Origin: Sediminihaliea albiluteola | GTDB taxonomy: Bacteria > Pseudomonadota > Gammaproteobacteria > Pseudomonadales > Halieaceae | Direction: 5' to 3' | Length of the DNA stretch: 64,000 bases | NCBI RefSeq assembly: GCF_014077625.1 | Contig: NZ_JACFXU010000014.1 | Location: 1 to 64,000, forward strand | Shown here: one piece after another, positions 27,336 to 37,265 of the stretch | Layout: every line of letters begins with the position of its first letter | Numbering within the stretch: position 1 is the first letter of the stretch | Notes under the pieces: model-generated | What the model saw: only the letters and a program-made list of their open reading frames with translations | What the model was told of the DNA's origin: nothing | The model's database searches: none | Translations under genes and position numbers: made by a program

Positions 27336-29444
27336 TTAAGACTTATCAGGGAACAGTTCCTGCACGTTGGACGCTGGTGCAGTTGCTGGAATCACTTTAG
27401 CGATGCTTTTTTTACGGGCCACTTTACCCTGTTTGCGCCAAAGATAATCATGCCGTGCCTCATGGCCACCAAAGCCACTAACCGCAGCGTTCAATACGGA
27501 AGTAATACCATCGCAATCCATCACATCGCAATAGCGCATCAATTCGACCAAGTGGCGTTGCATTTGGCTGTAGGGCAAGCATTCTTCTTCGGCGCGCATA
27601 ATCATAGGGTGCCCAGTTCCGGTCACGCTACTGCCTAACAACAACTCTTCGTGCAACTTTTCACCGGGGCGCAAGCCAATAAATTCAATATCAATATGAT
27701 CTGCCAAACGGGCATCCAGTTGCATTTCATAGCCACTGAGACGGATCATACGACGCGCCAAATCAATGATCCTTACTGGCTCGCCCATATCCAAGACAAA
27801 AACATCACCGCCAGTGCCCATCGCCCCCGCTTGCAGCACTAATTGCGCCGCTTCTTGGATGCTCATAAAGTAACGGGATACTTCAGGGTGCGTCACGGTC
27901 ACAGGGCCGCCAGCCTCTATCTGCTCACGGAACAAGGGCACCACTGAACCGGAGGAACCCAAGACATTGCCAAAGCGTACCATGCAAAAACGCGTTTTAG
28001 TATTACGCTGCGCTAAGCCCTGCAGAAGCATCTCAGCAAAGCGTTTAGAGGCACCCATAATATTAGTCGGGCGCACGGCTTTATCGGTTGAGACCAAGAC
28101 AAAGGTTTCCACACCTGATTTGCGAGCCGCCTCCGCAGCATACCAAGTGCCAAAAACATTGTTGGCAACGCCCTCGGCAATGTTGTACTCCACCATGGGT
28201 ACATGCTTGTAGGCCGCTGCGTGGTAAACGGTTTGCACATCAAAAGTGCGGTAAATTGTTTCTAAGCGTCGCTGATCCTGTACCGAGCCCAGCAGAACAA
28301 TCATTTCTACATCGAGATTATTCTCCTGCATCATCTGATTGAGCTCGCGCTGGATTTGGTACAGCGCGTACTCTGAATTATCCAGCAGCAGGAGCTCGCT
28401 TGGGCCAGACATCAGTATCTGCCGACACAACTCGGAACCAATAGAGCCGCCCGCCCCGGTCACCATCACCACCTTGTTGGTGATGCAGCGATCAATGAGC
28501 TCAGGATAGGGTGGCACCGGATCACGACCTAGCAAATCATCGAGGTCGATATCCTGAATTTGGTTGACACTGGCTCGACCTGCCACTAATTCATTGATCT
28601 TGGGTACCGTGCGCACGTGCACTGGCAGGCCAACCAAGGAGTCAATAATCTCCCGCCGACGCTCCTGCGAGGCCGAGGGAATAGCCAGCAAAACTTGGGT
28701 GATGTTGTGCTCGTCAATGAGCTGAGCGATATCTTCTGGGCGTGCCACTTGCAGGCCGTTAATAACCGAACGCTGTAGGCAAGTGTCATCATCGACAAAT
28801 ACTACAGCGCGGTACTGATCACCGTGATGCAGTGCGGTCAGCAACTGTCGTCCTGACTCGCCGGCACCGTAGATAATGACGTTCTTTGACATCGAGCGCA
28901 GCTTGGCCTGGTAATAAGCTCGGACGGTCAAGCGCGTTCCGCCAATTAACAAAAGCGCTAAACACCAATAGAAAAACGGCATAGAACGCGGGGTATCGGC
29001 GCGCGTAAAAAACACACTAGCGCCAAGGATAAGCGTGGAATAACTCACTGCCGTAATGACCGCCCAAATGGCCTGCTGCCCCATAAAGCGAATCACAGCC
29101 CGGTAAAGGCCTAGGCGCAAGAAGACTACGGCACTGGCGAGAATGGTAAATACGGCACAAAAGATTTCTACCGCACCGATAGTAAAGTCGGTACGGCCAA
29201 AGGGGAATGCCACTGCCGCCCAAATAGCGACAGCCACAAAGACCATATCGAGGAGCAGCAAAAAAGTCTGCTTCATGTTGCGAGGAAGCTCGATCAGTTT
29301 CTCCAGGGCGTCACGCAAGCTTCCGAGCACTCCGGATGCAGCTTGCAGCACGTAGTTTACGAGCCTATGGCGCAAACTTCCTCCCCACACTAAATATGAT
29401 TTTTCAGTCTCGGTAGAACAAATCTCGCGCCCAGACCCATGCAC
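27336..29444 (-). CDS. WbpM/CapD-like nucleotide-sugar 4,6-dehydratase
   Basis: Up to 702 residues. Four membrane helices at the N-terminus (about 60-170), a first Rossmann domain with NVIIYGAGESGRQLL, then the SDR catalytic domain with VTGAGGSIGSEL and STDKAVRPTNIMGASKR, where Met replaces the usual catalytic Tyr as in WbpM and FlaA1. WbpM makes UDP-4-keto-6-deoxy-GlcNAc, the precursor of QuiNAc/FucNAc sugars in O-antigen. Last gene of a three-gene cluster. The GTG start lies seven bases after the upstream gene; a TTG at 29375 with GGAGG just upstream is a plausible alternative. Confidence 0.93.
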   Translation of the reverse strand: MHGSGREICSTETEKSYLVWGGSLRHRLVNYVLQAASGVLGSLRDALEKLIELPRNMKQTFLLLLDMVFVAVAIWAAVAFPFGRTDFTIGAVEIFCAVFTILASAVVFLRLGLYRAVIRFMGQQAIWAVITAVSYSTLILGASVFFTRADTPRSMPFFYWCLALLLIGGTRLTVRAYYQAKLRSMSKNVIIYGAGESGRQLLTALHHGDQYRAVVFVDDDTCLQRSVINGLQVARPEDIAQLIDEHNITQVLLAIPSASQERRREIIDSLVGLPVHVRTVPKINELVAGRASVNQIQDIDLDDLLGRDPVPPYPELIDRCITNKVVMVTGAGGSIGSELCRQILMSGPSELLLLDNSEYALYQIQRELNQMMQENNLDVEMIVLLGSVQDQRRLETIYRTFDVQTVYHAAAYKHVPMVEYNIAEGVANNVFGTWYAAEAARKSGVETFVLVSTDKAVRPTNIMGASKRFAEMLLQGLAQRNTKTRFCMVRFGNVLGSSGSVVPLFREQIEAGGPVTVTHPEVSRYFMSIQEAAQLVLQAGAMGTGGDVFVLDMGEPVRIIDLARRMIRLSGYEMQLDARLADHIDIEFIGLRPGEKLHEELLLGSSVTGTGHPMIMRAEEECLPYSQMQRHLVELMRYCDVMDCDGITSVLNAAVSGFGGHEARHDYLWRKQGKVARKKSIAKVIPATAPASNVQELFPDKS

Positions 29445-29450
29445 CGCATA

Positions 29451-30431
29451 TTACGGCAAATGACGCATTTTCGCCATGCAAAGCAACAAGGGAAAATATG
29501 CCAAAATTACATGGAATAATTGGTACTGCTGATACGTCTGAGCAGCCAGTGCCATCGGAAACAACCAAAATGCCAGCACTGCCAGCAGAGCCATATCTAC
29601 CCTCCAGTGCGAGCCCCAGCGACGGCTTAAGCGCTGGTAAAGGTGCTCTCGGTGTGCCTCGGTCACCTTTTCACCTCTGAGTAAGCGGCTCAACAAGGTC
29701 CAAGTGGCATCCGTAATAAAAGCCGCCAGTAGAATTAACCAGCAGGCAGCCGGCAGAGCCCCCGAAACCTCTCCAAACAAGGCCAAAGCCCCCAGCAGAA
29801 AGCCCAAGGGCACACTGCCAGCATCCCCCATAAACAATTTTGCCGGCGGCAAATTCCAAGCCAAAAAACCCAGCAAACTAAAGCCCAAAAGAAAGCAAAA
29901 TAAGGCGTAGTCAAAGGCCCCCTGATAAACGACAGCGAGCAAGCCCGCCGTACAACTGGCAATAAAACCCTGAATAGCGGCAATACCATCAATACCGTCC
30001 ATAAAGTTATACAGGTTCAGAAGCCACAACAACGCCAGAGCAATGGGCAGCACTAGCCAGGTTCCGCTTGAGACGGAAGACAGAAACAGCCAGCTCAGCA
30101 ACAGGCAGCAGAGAGAGTAAATTGAGAACCTGAGAGGCACCGAAAGCTGCACGGCATCATCAACTACTCCCAGAGCCATCAAGCTCAAGCCTAAAGCCAA
30201 CATCCAAAGGTACGCTGCTTGCCAGGACACAAAGCATAGCGCCGCTAGACCCACCATAAGAGCAAAACTGAGCAAGGTCGGCGCACCGCCACCGTGGGGG
30301 GTCGGCCTCGAGTGGGAACTACGTTGGTTGGGATGATCCAGAAACTGCCAGCGGCGGGCCAATTGCAGATAGACGCCACAAAGTAATACAGACAGCACAA
30401 ATGCTATAGCTAAGAGAAAAAACCAGCTCAT
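29451..30431 (-). CDS. WbpL/WecA-like undecaprenyl-phosphate sugar-1-phosphate transferase
   Basis: 326 residues with about ten membrane helices. Family motifs: HPNQRSSHSRPTPHGGG near residue 38, VVDDAVQLSVPLRF, YNFMDGIDGIAAIQG and LFMGDAGSVPLGF, the Asp-rich sites that bind Mg and the nucleotide sugar. It starts O-antigen by loading a sugar-phosphate on undecaprenyl phosphate. Its ATG overlaps the stop of the epimerase-like gene (4-bp ATGA), and the product of the next gene (WbpM-like) supplies its substrate. Whether it prefers FucNAc or QuiNAc is unknown. Confidence 0.93.
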   Translation of the reverse strand: MSWFFLLAIAFVLSVLLCGVYLQLARRWQFLDHPNQRSSHSRPTPHGGGAPTLLSFALMVGLAALCFVSWQAAYLWMLALGLSLMALGVVDDAVQLSVPLRFSIYSLCCLLLSWLFLSSVSSGTWLVLPIALALLWLLNLYNFMDGIDGIAAIQGFIASCTAGLLAVVYQGAFDYALFCFLLGFSLLGFLAWNLPPAKLFMGDAGSVPLGFLLGALALFGEVSGALPAACWLILLAAFITDATWTLLSRLLRGEKVTEAHREHLYQRLSRRWGSHWRVDMALLAVLAFWLFPMALAAQTYQQYQLFHVILAYFPLLLCMAKMRHLP

Positions 30432-31357
30432 AGGGATTGCACAATCTCTTCAGCGACATCAGCAAAGCGTTGCTGCGGACGCCAAGCCAAGCTTTGCTGT
30501 ATAGCACTGCTGTCATAAAGCTCTGTGCCAAAGAGCTTTTGATAAGCGCCTTCTACAGGCTGTCTGCGCAGCAGATCAAGCACTGTACAGGCCAGCTTCC
30601 AACAAGGCTTTGGCAGCCATGCCAAACCTGGCCCACGGCCCAAGGCAGCCCTCATGGCATCATAGATATCGCATGCGCTGTAGTTCACACCGTCACTGAC
30701 AATCCACAGCTGCTGCCCTTCCTGGGGCTGCTCTAGCAGGGTAAGTATTAGCTTGACTAGATCATCTCGGCCAATCATCGAACGCGCGCCCCCGCTTGGC
30801 GGTCGCGGCAGCCCCCAGCGGGCCGCTAGTGCCAATAGGCGCAAATTACCTTTGGCTGAAGGCCCATAGACCAAACTTGGCCGCAGTATCACCAGCCCCA
30901 TATCGCCTTTCGCACACAGCGCCTTGAGCTCTTGTTCTGCGCGATACTTCGAGCTTCCGTAAGCATCCACCGTGGCACTGAGCATGCTTTCACTTCGGGC
31001 GGTCTTAACTTTCGCGGGCCCCATGGCTTTGACACTACTAAGATAAATAAATTGTTTTACGCCCGCGGCTAATGCAGCCTCAGCAAGCAGCTTTGAAGAT
31101 TGAACATTGAGCTGTTCATAAGCCTGTGCGGCTGCGTTTTGATGAGCAATACCAGCCAAGTGACAGACACTAGTAACACCCTGCAAATGTTTTGCCAGGG
31201 CCACCGAGTCACTGAGGTTTACCGCATGGCTGGGACTGCCATCAGGCAGCGGCGCCCCCTGTTTGCTCAATGCGACAAATGACAAGCCCTGAGCATGCAA
31301 GGCTTCGCACAATGCTGCACCAATAAATCCCGTGGCGCCTGTAACCAACACCTTCAC
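30428..31357 (-). CDS. WbpV-like NAD-dependent sugar epimerase/reductase
   Basis: 309 residues. SDR fold: N-terminal TGATGFIGAAL NAD-binding loop, HLAGIAH, the catalytic Ser-Tyr-Lys set in YLSSVKAMG and DAYGSSKYRAEQEL, and YGPSAKGNL after it. WbpV-type enzymes act on the 4-keto-6-deoxy intermediate made by the WbpM-like enzyme to give UDP-QuiNAc or UDP-FucNAc. First gene of the trio, coupled to the transferase by ATGA. Confidence 0.9.
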   Translation of the reverse strand: MKVLVTGATGFIGAALCEALHAQGLSFVALSKQGAPLPDGSPSHAVNLSDSVALAKHLQGVTSVCHLAGIAHQNAAAQAYEQLNVQSSKLLAEAALAAGVKQFIYLSSVKAMGPAKVKTARSESMLSATVDAYGSSKYRAEQELKALCAKGDMGLVILRPSLVYGPSAKGNLRLLALAARWGLPRPPSGGARSMIGRDDLVKLILTLLEQPQEGQQLWIVSDGVNYSACDIYDAMRAALGRGPGLAWLPKPCWKLACTVLDLLRRQPVEGAYQKLFGTELYDSSAIQQSLAWRPQQRFADVAEEIVQSL

Positions 31358-31434
31358 TGTGCCCTCACCTGCTCAAGCCCTTAGTCCATGGTCAATGCAG
31401 CCCTCTTCCAACATATGCGGTATTCACCAAGCAA

Positions 31435-31456
31435 ATAAAAAGGGGCCGAAGCCCCC
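31435..31456 (-). terminator. Terminator after the comEA-like gene
   Basis: On the minus strand GGGGC, loop TTCG, GCCCC, then TTTTTATT. A stable UUCG tetraloop hairpin 20 bases after the stop of 31477-31866. Confidence 0.92.
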
Positions 31457-31476
31457 ATGATACGGATGCGCGAGTG

Positions 31477-31866
31477 CTATTCCAGTGTTATTCGAGCGCG
31501 GTTTTTATCCAGAGTCGCTGGACCGATGCCCTTGACATCAGCGAGCTCCTCAATAGTCTTAAACGGACCATAGGTTTCTCTATAGCGAATAATATCCTCA
31601 GCGCGGGTCAAGCCAACGCCCTGCAGCGCACTAGCCAAACTCGCAGCATCGGCTTGGTTAATGTTAACCGCAGTGGGCTCTGCTGCCTGCAGCTCTGCTT
31701 GTGCTAAGTCCTGCGCCTGCGCCGCTTGAGTCAGCACTAGAGGCGCAGTAAGTACCAAGGCCAGAGCCAAAAAAGTTGCTTTTATCGCCTCCCGCGCTGA
31801 CGCTAGCGATAGCGCGGATTTAAAGTGGGTTGAGCTCAGATTCGAAACGAAAGTTGGTAGTGTCAT
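31477..31866 (-). CDS. ComEA-like helix-hairpin-helix protein with signal peptide
   Basis: 129 residues. N-terminal positively charged region, then a hydrophobic core FLALALVLTAPLVLT ending AAQAQD, a likely Sec signal peptide. The C-terminal 70 residues form two helix-hairpin-helix motifs (VNINQADAASLASALQGVGL and LADVKGIGPATLDKNRARI). Periplasmic ComEA-type proteins bind DNA during natural transformation; short HhH proteins of this kind are widespread and their role is often untested. GGAG lies eight bases before ATG. Confidence 0.92.
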   Translation of the reverse strand: MTLPTFVSNLSSTHFKSALSLASAREAIKATFLALALVLTAPLVLTQAAQAQDLAQAELQAAEPTAVNINQADAASLASALQGVGLTRAEDIIRYRETYGPFKTIEELADVKGIGPATLDKNRARITLE

Positions 31867-31969
31867 GATGTAATCTCCATTGACAAGGCTGCTTCCATGC
31901 AGACATCCGTATCAATGAAGAGCTTAGCACTGCCACTAACTATTGGAGGGACTGCGCTCGAATATGATC

Positions 31970-32659
31970 TTACGCAATTTCAGCCTGCACCTGCTTCAGT
32001 GCCTTTAGTGGTTCAGCTGCCGCAGTAACCGAGCGGCCAATCACTAAATAATCGGACCCTTTGGCCAAGGCCTCAGCCGGTGTGACGACTCGTCGCTGAT
32101 CACCGGCGCTATCACCCGCGAGGCGAATCCCTGGGGTAACCAAACAAAAGCCCTCTCGCCTTTCGGCGCGCAGCTGCGGCGCCTCCAAGGCCGAGCACAC
32201 CACCCCATCCATGCCACTGTCATCCGCCAGGGCGGCTAAACGCTGCACACGCTGGGCCGGACTCTCGCTATAACCTAACTCTTGCAAGTCAGCCTCAGAC
32301 ATACTGGTCAACACCGTTACCGCAATCAGCAAAGGCGGCTGGGAGTAAGACTGCAGCACATCGGCAGCGGCTTCCATCATTCGCCGCCCCCCGCTGGCAT
32401 GCACATTGACCATCCATACGCCCAAGTCAGCCGCTGCGCGCACAGCGCCCGCCACTGTGTTGGGAATATCGTGAAACTTTAAGTCCAAAAATATTTCGTA
32501 GCCCATGCCCTGCAGCTTCTCAACAAGCTGGGGACCGCTGCGGGTAAATAGTTCTTTACCCACCTTCAGGCGGCATAGCTCGGGTGAAAGTTGCTCGGCT
32601 AATGCCAATGCTGCTGCCTCACTTGCATAATCCAGCGCAATTAAAACGGGAGATGTCAT
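31970..32659 (-). CDS. pyrF: Orotidine 5'-phosphate decarboxylase
   Basis: 229 residues. Last step of UMP synthesis. TIM barrel with the catalytic charge network [10 protein letters not shown] (about residue 60), an N-terminal ALDYAS and the phosphate-binding [17 protein letters not shown] loop near residue 180. Follows lapB by 32 bp on the same strand, the order seen in E. coli (lapA-lapB-pyrF). Confidence 0.97.
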   Translation of the reverse strand: MTSPVLIALDYASEAAALALAEQLSPELCRLKVGKELFTRSGPQLVEKLQGMGYEIFLDLKFHDIPNTVAGAVRAAADLGVWMVNVHASGGRRMMEAAADVLQSYSQPPLLIAVTVLTSMSEADLQELGYSESPAQRVQRLAALADDSGMDGVVCSALEAPQLRAERREGFCLVTPGIRLAGDSAGDQRRVVTPAEALAKGSDYLVIGRSVTAAAEPLKALKQVQAEIA

Positions 32660-32691
32660 AGAATATCCTCTCGGGATGGGGTCACAGCGGA

Positions 32692-33906
32692 TCAGTCTGC
32701 CCGCGCGCCACGAATTGCTTTAATAGTGCCCCAGCATTTGCAACCTGGGCAGTACCAATGCAGCTGACGACCAGAAAAGCCACACTTACCACAGCGGTAT
32801 GCAGGGCGCTCTTCAATTAAGCGATCGATTACGACCTGCAGTAGCGCTAAGTCATCGCGCACTTTGCCCTGGGCATCGTCAATCTGTAAGTGAATTAAAC
32901 GAGCCAGACCGCGCAGGGATGGCTGCTGCGTCAACTGCTCAGTCAAAAAACCCGCCGCGGCGTCACTACCGTCAGCGGCGCGTAAATCTTCTGCTACCGC
33001 CATCATCAAGGGCACCGATGGGTGCTCCTCAAGGCACTCATCTAGATAGCTACGAAAGGCGGCCAGATCATCCACTGCTGCATAACTACTGCGCAGAGTC
33101 GCAATGGTCTCAGGAATATAATCGGGGTCCTGCTGCTTGACTCGGCGCAGCGCCTTAATCGCTTGTTTCGAGTTGCCAGCGGCCTGCTCAAGCTCGCCTT
33201 GCATAATGGAGGCCCGCACGCAGTGCTTATCATGGTTCAGCGCCTGTTGCAGCAATTTGGCTGCCTCGAGCAACTCACCAGCGGCTTGTTTATCGCTGGC
33301 CAGCTCACAGTAGTAATGTGCCAATACAAGGCTTACCGGCTGTCCTTGGGCACTATCCTGCGCCACGACTGTAGAGCTGCCCAACAAGGACTTGCGCGGC
33401 AATAATTGCTTAGCTAGCGCAATAGCCTCAGACCATTCTCGCTGGCTTTGATATATCTCCAGCAAATAACGTTGGCTGGGACGTCGCTGCTCCGCTGACT
33501 CTTTGATTAGATCCAGCAGCAGGCGCTCAGCGCGGTCAAGCAAGCCAGCACTGATATAGTCCCGCGCTAGCTCCAGGTGCGCCTGATGCACCTGAGCTTG
33601 AGGTAGGCTAGGCCTGGCCAGTAGGTTTTGATGAATACGTATGGCGCGATCGACTTCACCGCGTTTACGCAGCAAGTTACCCAGGGCAATATGCGTTTCT
33701 AGCGTTTCACTATTGACCTCAAGGGCGTCAATAAAAGCATCCACCGCACCATCGGGACGGCCATCGAGTAGATAGTTTAAGCCTCGATAATACTGGCTGG
33801 GCAAATCTCGTTTGACGCTAGTGCGAGCCTTGGCGCTGCTGCTTCCTAGATACCAACCCAAGCCCGTCGCCACAAATAGCAGGGCAAAGATCAGTAAATC
33901 ATTCAC
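32692..33906 (-). CDS. lapB: LPS assembly regulator LapB
   Basis: 404 residues. N-terminal membrane anchor (about 2-20), about nine tetratricopeptide repeats (about 40-360), and a C-terminal rubredoxin-like metal site with two CxxC pairs: [10 protein letters not shown] and YCPGCKCWG. LapB presents the deacetylase LpxC to FtsH and so balances LPS and phospholipid synthesis. It overlaps the lapA end by 8 bp. Confidence 0.96.
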   Translation of the reverse strand: MNDLLIFALLFVATGLGWYLGSSSAKARTSVKRDLPSQYYRGLNYLLDGRPDGAVDAFIDALEVNSETLETHIALGNLLRKRGEVDRAIRIHQNLLARPSLPQAQVHQAHLELARDYISAGLLDRAERLLLDLIKESAEQRRPSQRYLLEIYQSQREWSEAIALAKQLLPRKSLLGSSTVVAQDSAQGQPVSLVLAHYYCELASDKQAAGELLEAAKLLQQALNHDKHCVRASIMQGELEQAAGNSKQAIKALRRVKQQDPDYIPETIATLRSSYAAVDDLAAFRSYLDECLEEHPSVPLMMAVAEDLRAADGSDAAAGFLTEQLTQQPSLRGLARLIHLQIDDAQGKVRDDLALLQVVIDRLIEERPAYRCGKCGFSGRQLHWYCPGCKCWGTIKAIRGARAD

Positions 33907-34204
33907 CGTCTTTTAGCCCTGCAGTGCGCAGGCGATCTATCTCGTGATTAGCTTTTTGTAGTTGACGTTTACTACTAGCACCGGCGGCGCGCAATCGCAA
34001 AATGACAGCACTAGAAGCCAACATGCCCGCTATACCGCCGATGGTAAAGGCAGATAAGATCCACAACGCAAGGCTGCGAGGTGTAAAGGTGTAAACCAGC
34101 AGATCCAGCGGCACCGGCTCTTTATTCTGTACCGCAAATAGTACACCTGCGGCCAGCATCGCAAGCAGTAATAGAAGGGTAATCAGTTTGAGAAGTAGTC
34201 TCAT
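33899..34204 (-). CDS. lapA: LapA-domain membrane protein
   Basis: 101 residues from MRLLLKLITLLL; an in-frame ATG twelve codons earlier exists but lacks family support. Two membrane segments (about 4-24 and 43-67), with the VQNKEPVPLDLL loop between, then a coiled coil tail rich in Arg/Lys. Partner of LapB in LPS assembly control. Translationally coupled to lapB. Confidence 0.92.
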   Translation of the reverse strand: MRLLLKLITLLLLLAMLAAGVLFAVQNKEPVPLDLLVYTFTPRSLALWILSAFTIGGIAGMLASSAVILRLRAAGASSKRQLQKANHEIDRLRTAGLKDGE

Positions 34205-34275
34205 AAATAGGCGTCCAGAATGAAAAAGCGGTATGACCATGAATGATCATACCGCCAAGTGTCATTGCAACAAAC

Positions 34276-34572
34276 TCAAAGACCCGCTTGCAAGCCAAGG
34301 TTGACGCGCTCGCGCAACTCTTTGCCTGGCTTGAAGTGTGGTACATATTTACCGCTGAGCTCAACGGTATCACCGGTTTTCGGGTTGCGGCCACGGCGCG
34401 GTTCCCGGTAGTGCAGAGAAAAACTGCCAAAACCTCGGATCTCGATTCGCTCGCCGACCGACAAAGTTTGAGACATGTGCTCAAGAATAGTTTTCACAGC
34501 CAGCTCGACATCTTTTGAAGATAACTGAGCCTGCTTTGCCGCAATAGTCTCTATCAATTCGCTTTTGGTCAT
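34276..34572 (-). CDS. ihfB: Integration host factor subunit beta
   Basis: 98 residues. DNA-bending partner of IhfA (encoded at 3450-3755). [18 protein letters not shown]-terminus, beta-arm [20 protein letters not shown] with the intercalating Pro. Sits between rpsA and lapA, its usual place. A gap of 167 bp with a terminator separates it from rpsA. Confidence 0.97.
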   Translation of the reverse strand: MTKSELIETIAAKQAQLSSKDVELAVKTILEHMSQTLSVGERIEIRGFGSFSLHYREPRRGRNPKTGDTVELSGKYVPHFKPGKELRERVNLGLQAGL

Positions 34573-34670
34573 CGTGCCCCCATTAACAGTGGATTCTTAT
34601 GGGCTGAGGCATAAGTGATGAGTATTTTGAACGCCTGAAGCACTTTGCGCAAGTTGTTATTTTATAACGA

Positions 34671-34696
34671 AAAAAGGGCCCCGAAGGACCCTTTTA
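34671..34696 (-). terminator. Terminator after rpsA
   Basis: On the minus strand AGGGTCC, loop TTCG, GGGCCCT, then TTTTTCGTT. Seven-bp stem with one G-T pair about 45 bases after the rpsA stop. Confidence 0.88.
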
Positions 34697-34739
34697 TACG
34701 AGTGGCGCCTGAGCTAGCTCAGCGCCATTGATCGCAGGC

Positions 34740-36416
34740 TTAGGACTTTTCGTTCATCTGCGCCTTGATCAGGTCACCGATAGTACCTGGTGATGCAACT
34801 TCGTCCTGAACTTTCAGCGACTTAACTGCTTCCTGCTCATCATCGTAGTCCTTGGCTTTGATAGACAGAGCCAAAGCGCGGTTCTTACGATCCACTGAGA
34901 TGATTTTCGCTTCTACGCTGTCGCCAACTTTAAATTGGCTGCGAGCATCTTCAACGCGCTCACGGGCGATGTCAGAAGCTTTCAGAATGCCTTCAACTTC
35001 GTCCGCCAGCTTAACGGTAACTGCCTTAGCTTCAACTTCAACAACTTCGCCAGTTACGATTGAGCCGCGATCATTCTCGGCCACGTAGTCAGAGAAGGCG
35101 TCGCCCTCAAGCTGCTTGATGCCCAGAGAGATACGCTCGCGCTCTGGATCGATAGACAAAATAACTGTCTCGATCTCGTCGCCTTTCTTGTAGTTGCGAA
35201 CAGCTTCTTCGCCAGCTTCGTTCCAGCTGATGTCCGACAGGTGTACCAAGCCATCGATGTTGCCTTCTAGACCGATAAAGATACCGAAGTCTGTGATCGA
35301 CTTGATGCTGCCAGAAATCTTGTCGCCTTTGGCGTACTGAGCGGCAAAAGCGTCCCAAGGGTTTTGCTGACACTGCTTGATACCCAGAGAGATACGACGA
35401 CGCTCTTCGTCGATATCCAGTACCATCACCTCTACCTCGTCGCCCAGCTGGACAATCTTGGAGGGGTGTACGTTCTTGTTGGTCCAATCCATTTCGGAGA
35501 CGTGCACCAGACCTTCCACACCCTCTTCCAGCTCGGCAAAGCAACCGTAGTCGGTGAGGTTGGTAACACGCGCCTGAACGCGGCTGCCTTCGGGGTAGCG
35601 GTTGGTGATTTCGACCCAAGGATCTTCACCCAGCTGCTTGAGACCCAGTGATACACGGTTGCGCTCGCGATCAAACTTCAGAACCTTAACGTCGATTTCT
35701 TGGCCGACTTCAACGATTTCAGAAGGATGCTTGATGCGCTTCCAAGCCATGTCGGTAATGTGCAGGAGGCCGTCTACGCCACCCAGATCAACGAAAGCAC
35801 CGTAATCGGTCAGGTTCTTCACAATACCCTTGATGGTCATGCCTTCCTGCAGAGATTCCAGCAGTGCGTCACGCTCGACGCTGTTGGCAGCTTCCATCAC
35901 CGCGCGGCGAGATACCACGACGTTGTTGCGCTTCTGGTCCAGCTTGATCACTTTAAACTCAAGCTCTTTGCCTTCTAGGTGAACGGTTTCGCGCACAGGG
36001 CGAACGTCTACCAGAGAACCAGGCAAGAACGCACGGATTGTGTTGATATCGACAGTGAAGCCACCTTTGACCTTACCGTTGATAACACCAGTAACCACTT
36101 CATCCGCCTCATGAGCCGCTTCGAGGTCTTTCCAGGCCTCTGCGCGCTTAGCTTTTTCACGAGACAGTTTAGTTTCACCGAAACCGTCTTCGACGGATTC
36201 CAGTGCAACCTGTACTTCATCACCAATGCTCAGGTGGCACTCACCTGCTGCATCGTTGAACTGGGCACGAGGAATCACGCCTTCGGACTTCAAGCCCGCA
36301 TGGACGGTGACCCACTCGTTATCTATGTCGATCACCACGCCGGTTACAATCGAACCGGGCTCCATGTCGACAGTTTTCAGACTTTCTTCAAAGAGTTCAG
36401 CGAAGGATTCGCTCAT
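34740..36416 (-). CDS. rpsA: 30S ribosomal protein S1
   Basis: 558 residues, standard gammaproteobacterial length, with six S1 OB-fold repeats; the repeats are seen as recurring G-x-V...[19 protein letters not shown]-like blocks (for example [17 protein letters not shown] and [17 protein letters not shown]). Captures mRNA on the 30S subunit and helps initiation on structured messages. The 168-bp leader to cmk probably holds its own promoter. S1 autoregulates its translation in E. coli. Confidence 0.98.
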   Translation of the reverse strand: MSESFAELFEESLKTVDMEPGSIVTGVVIDIDNEWVTVHAGLKSEGVIPRAQFNDAAGECHLSIGDEVQVALESVEDGFGETKLSREKAKRAEAWKDLEAAHEADEVVTGVINGKVKGGFTVDINTIRAFLPGSLVDVRPVRETVHLEGKELEFKVIKLDQKRNNVVVSRRAVMEAANSVERDALLESLQEGMTIKGIVKNLTDYGAFVDLGGVDGLLHITDMAWKRIKHPSEIVEVGQEIDVKVLKFDRERNRVSLGLKQLGEDPWVEITNRYPEGSRVQARVTNLTDYGCFAELEEGVEGLVHVSEMDWTNKNVHPSKIVQLGDEVEVMVLDIDEERRRISLGIKQCQQNPWDAFAAQYAKGDKISGSIKSITDFGIFIGLEGNIDGLVHLSDISWNEAGEEAVRNYKKGDEIETVILSIDPERERISLGIKQLEGDAFSDYVAENDRGSIVTGEVVEVEAKAVTVKLADEVEGILKASDIARERVEDARSQFKVGDSVEAKIISVDRKNRALALSIKAKDYDDEQEAVKSLKVQDEVASPGTIGDLIKAQMNEKS

Positions 36417-36584
36417 TACACATTACCTGTAAATTGTGATTACGGTGACTAAGCACCTAACCGCGCCTCCAGCAGACCCGGGTCATTTGAAAATATCTGC
36501 AAACAAGCCACTTCTGGACCGGTCTTGCTTACAGCTTTTAGCAATACAGAAGATAGATCGTGACAAGTACTAGTATAGCAGCTG

Positions 36585-37265
36585 CTATTTAAGACCTTTT
36601 GCCGTCACTTCCTTCATCACCTGCTCAAACACCGCAGCGATTGGAGTCGCTGTGCTATCGATAACAATAGCGTCTTCGGCAGGCAGTAAGGGTGCCACGC
36701 TGCGACTACTGTCGCGTGCATCCCTCTCCTTGATATCCTCGAGAAGGCGCGGGAGACTAACATTTTCTCCCTTGGCAAGCAACTGGCGATAGCGACGCTC
36801 GGCGCGCTCTGCTGCCGAGGCTGTTAGGAAGAATTTCAATGTGGCATCGGGGAACACCACGGTGCCCATATCGCGGCCATCCGCGACCAGACCAGGCAGC
36901 TGACGAAAGTCGCGCTGGCGCTGCAATAAGGCCTCGCGCACGCTGGCAATAGCGGCCACTTTTGAGGCGGCGCGGCCGCCCTCTTCGCTGCGAATAGCAC
37001 GGCTCACATCTTGGCCTTTATAGAACACCAAAATTTCACCTTGAGGATCAGCTTTGAAATCAACATCAAGGTGTCGCGCTACTTGTGTCACCGCAGCGCT
37101 ATCTGCCAAGGCGACCCCTTCCAGCAGACAAGCTTGACCAGTCACACGATACAGAGCCCCGCTGTCTAGAAAGCGCCAAGCTAAGTGCTCTGACAACATG
37201 TGGCTAATGGTGCCTTTGCCGGCACCACTGGGGCCATCGACCGTGATAACTGGCGCTGGCATCAA
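36585..37265 (-). CDS. cmk: Cytidylate kinase
   Basis: 226 residues. Phosphorylates CMP and dCMP with ATP. P-loop GPSGAGKGT at residues 11-19, the NMP-binding DSGALYRVTG, and DGRDMGTVVFPDATLKFFL. Its ATG overlaps the aroA stop by 4 bp, so translation is coupled. Confidence 0.97.
   Translation of the reverse strand: MMPAPVITVDGPSGAGKGTISHMLSEHLAWRFLDSGALYRVTGQACLLEGVALADSAAVTQVARHLDVDFKADPQGEILVFYKGQDVSRAIRSEEGGRAASKVAAIASVREALLQRQRDFRQLPGLVADGRDMGTVVFPDATLKFFLTASAAERAERRYRQLLAKGENVSLPRLLEDIKERDARDSSRSVAPLLPAEDAIVIDSTATPIAAVFEQVMKEVTAKGLK

Noticed and set aside
35979-36452. 157-codon open frame opposite rpsA, and a 170-codon one in another frame at 35107-35619
   Set aside because: Shadow frames produced by biased codon use of the S1 gene.
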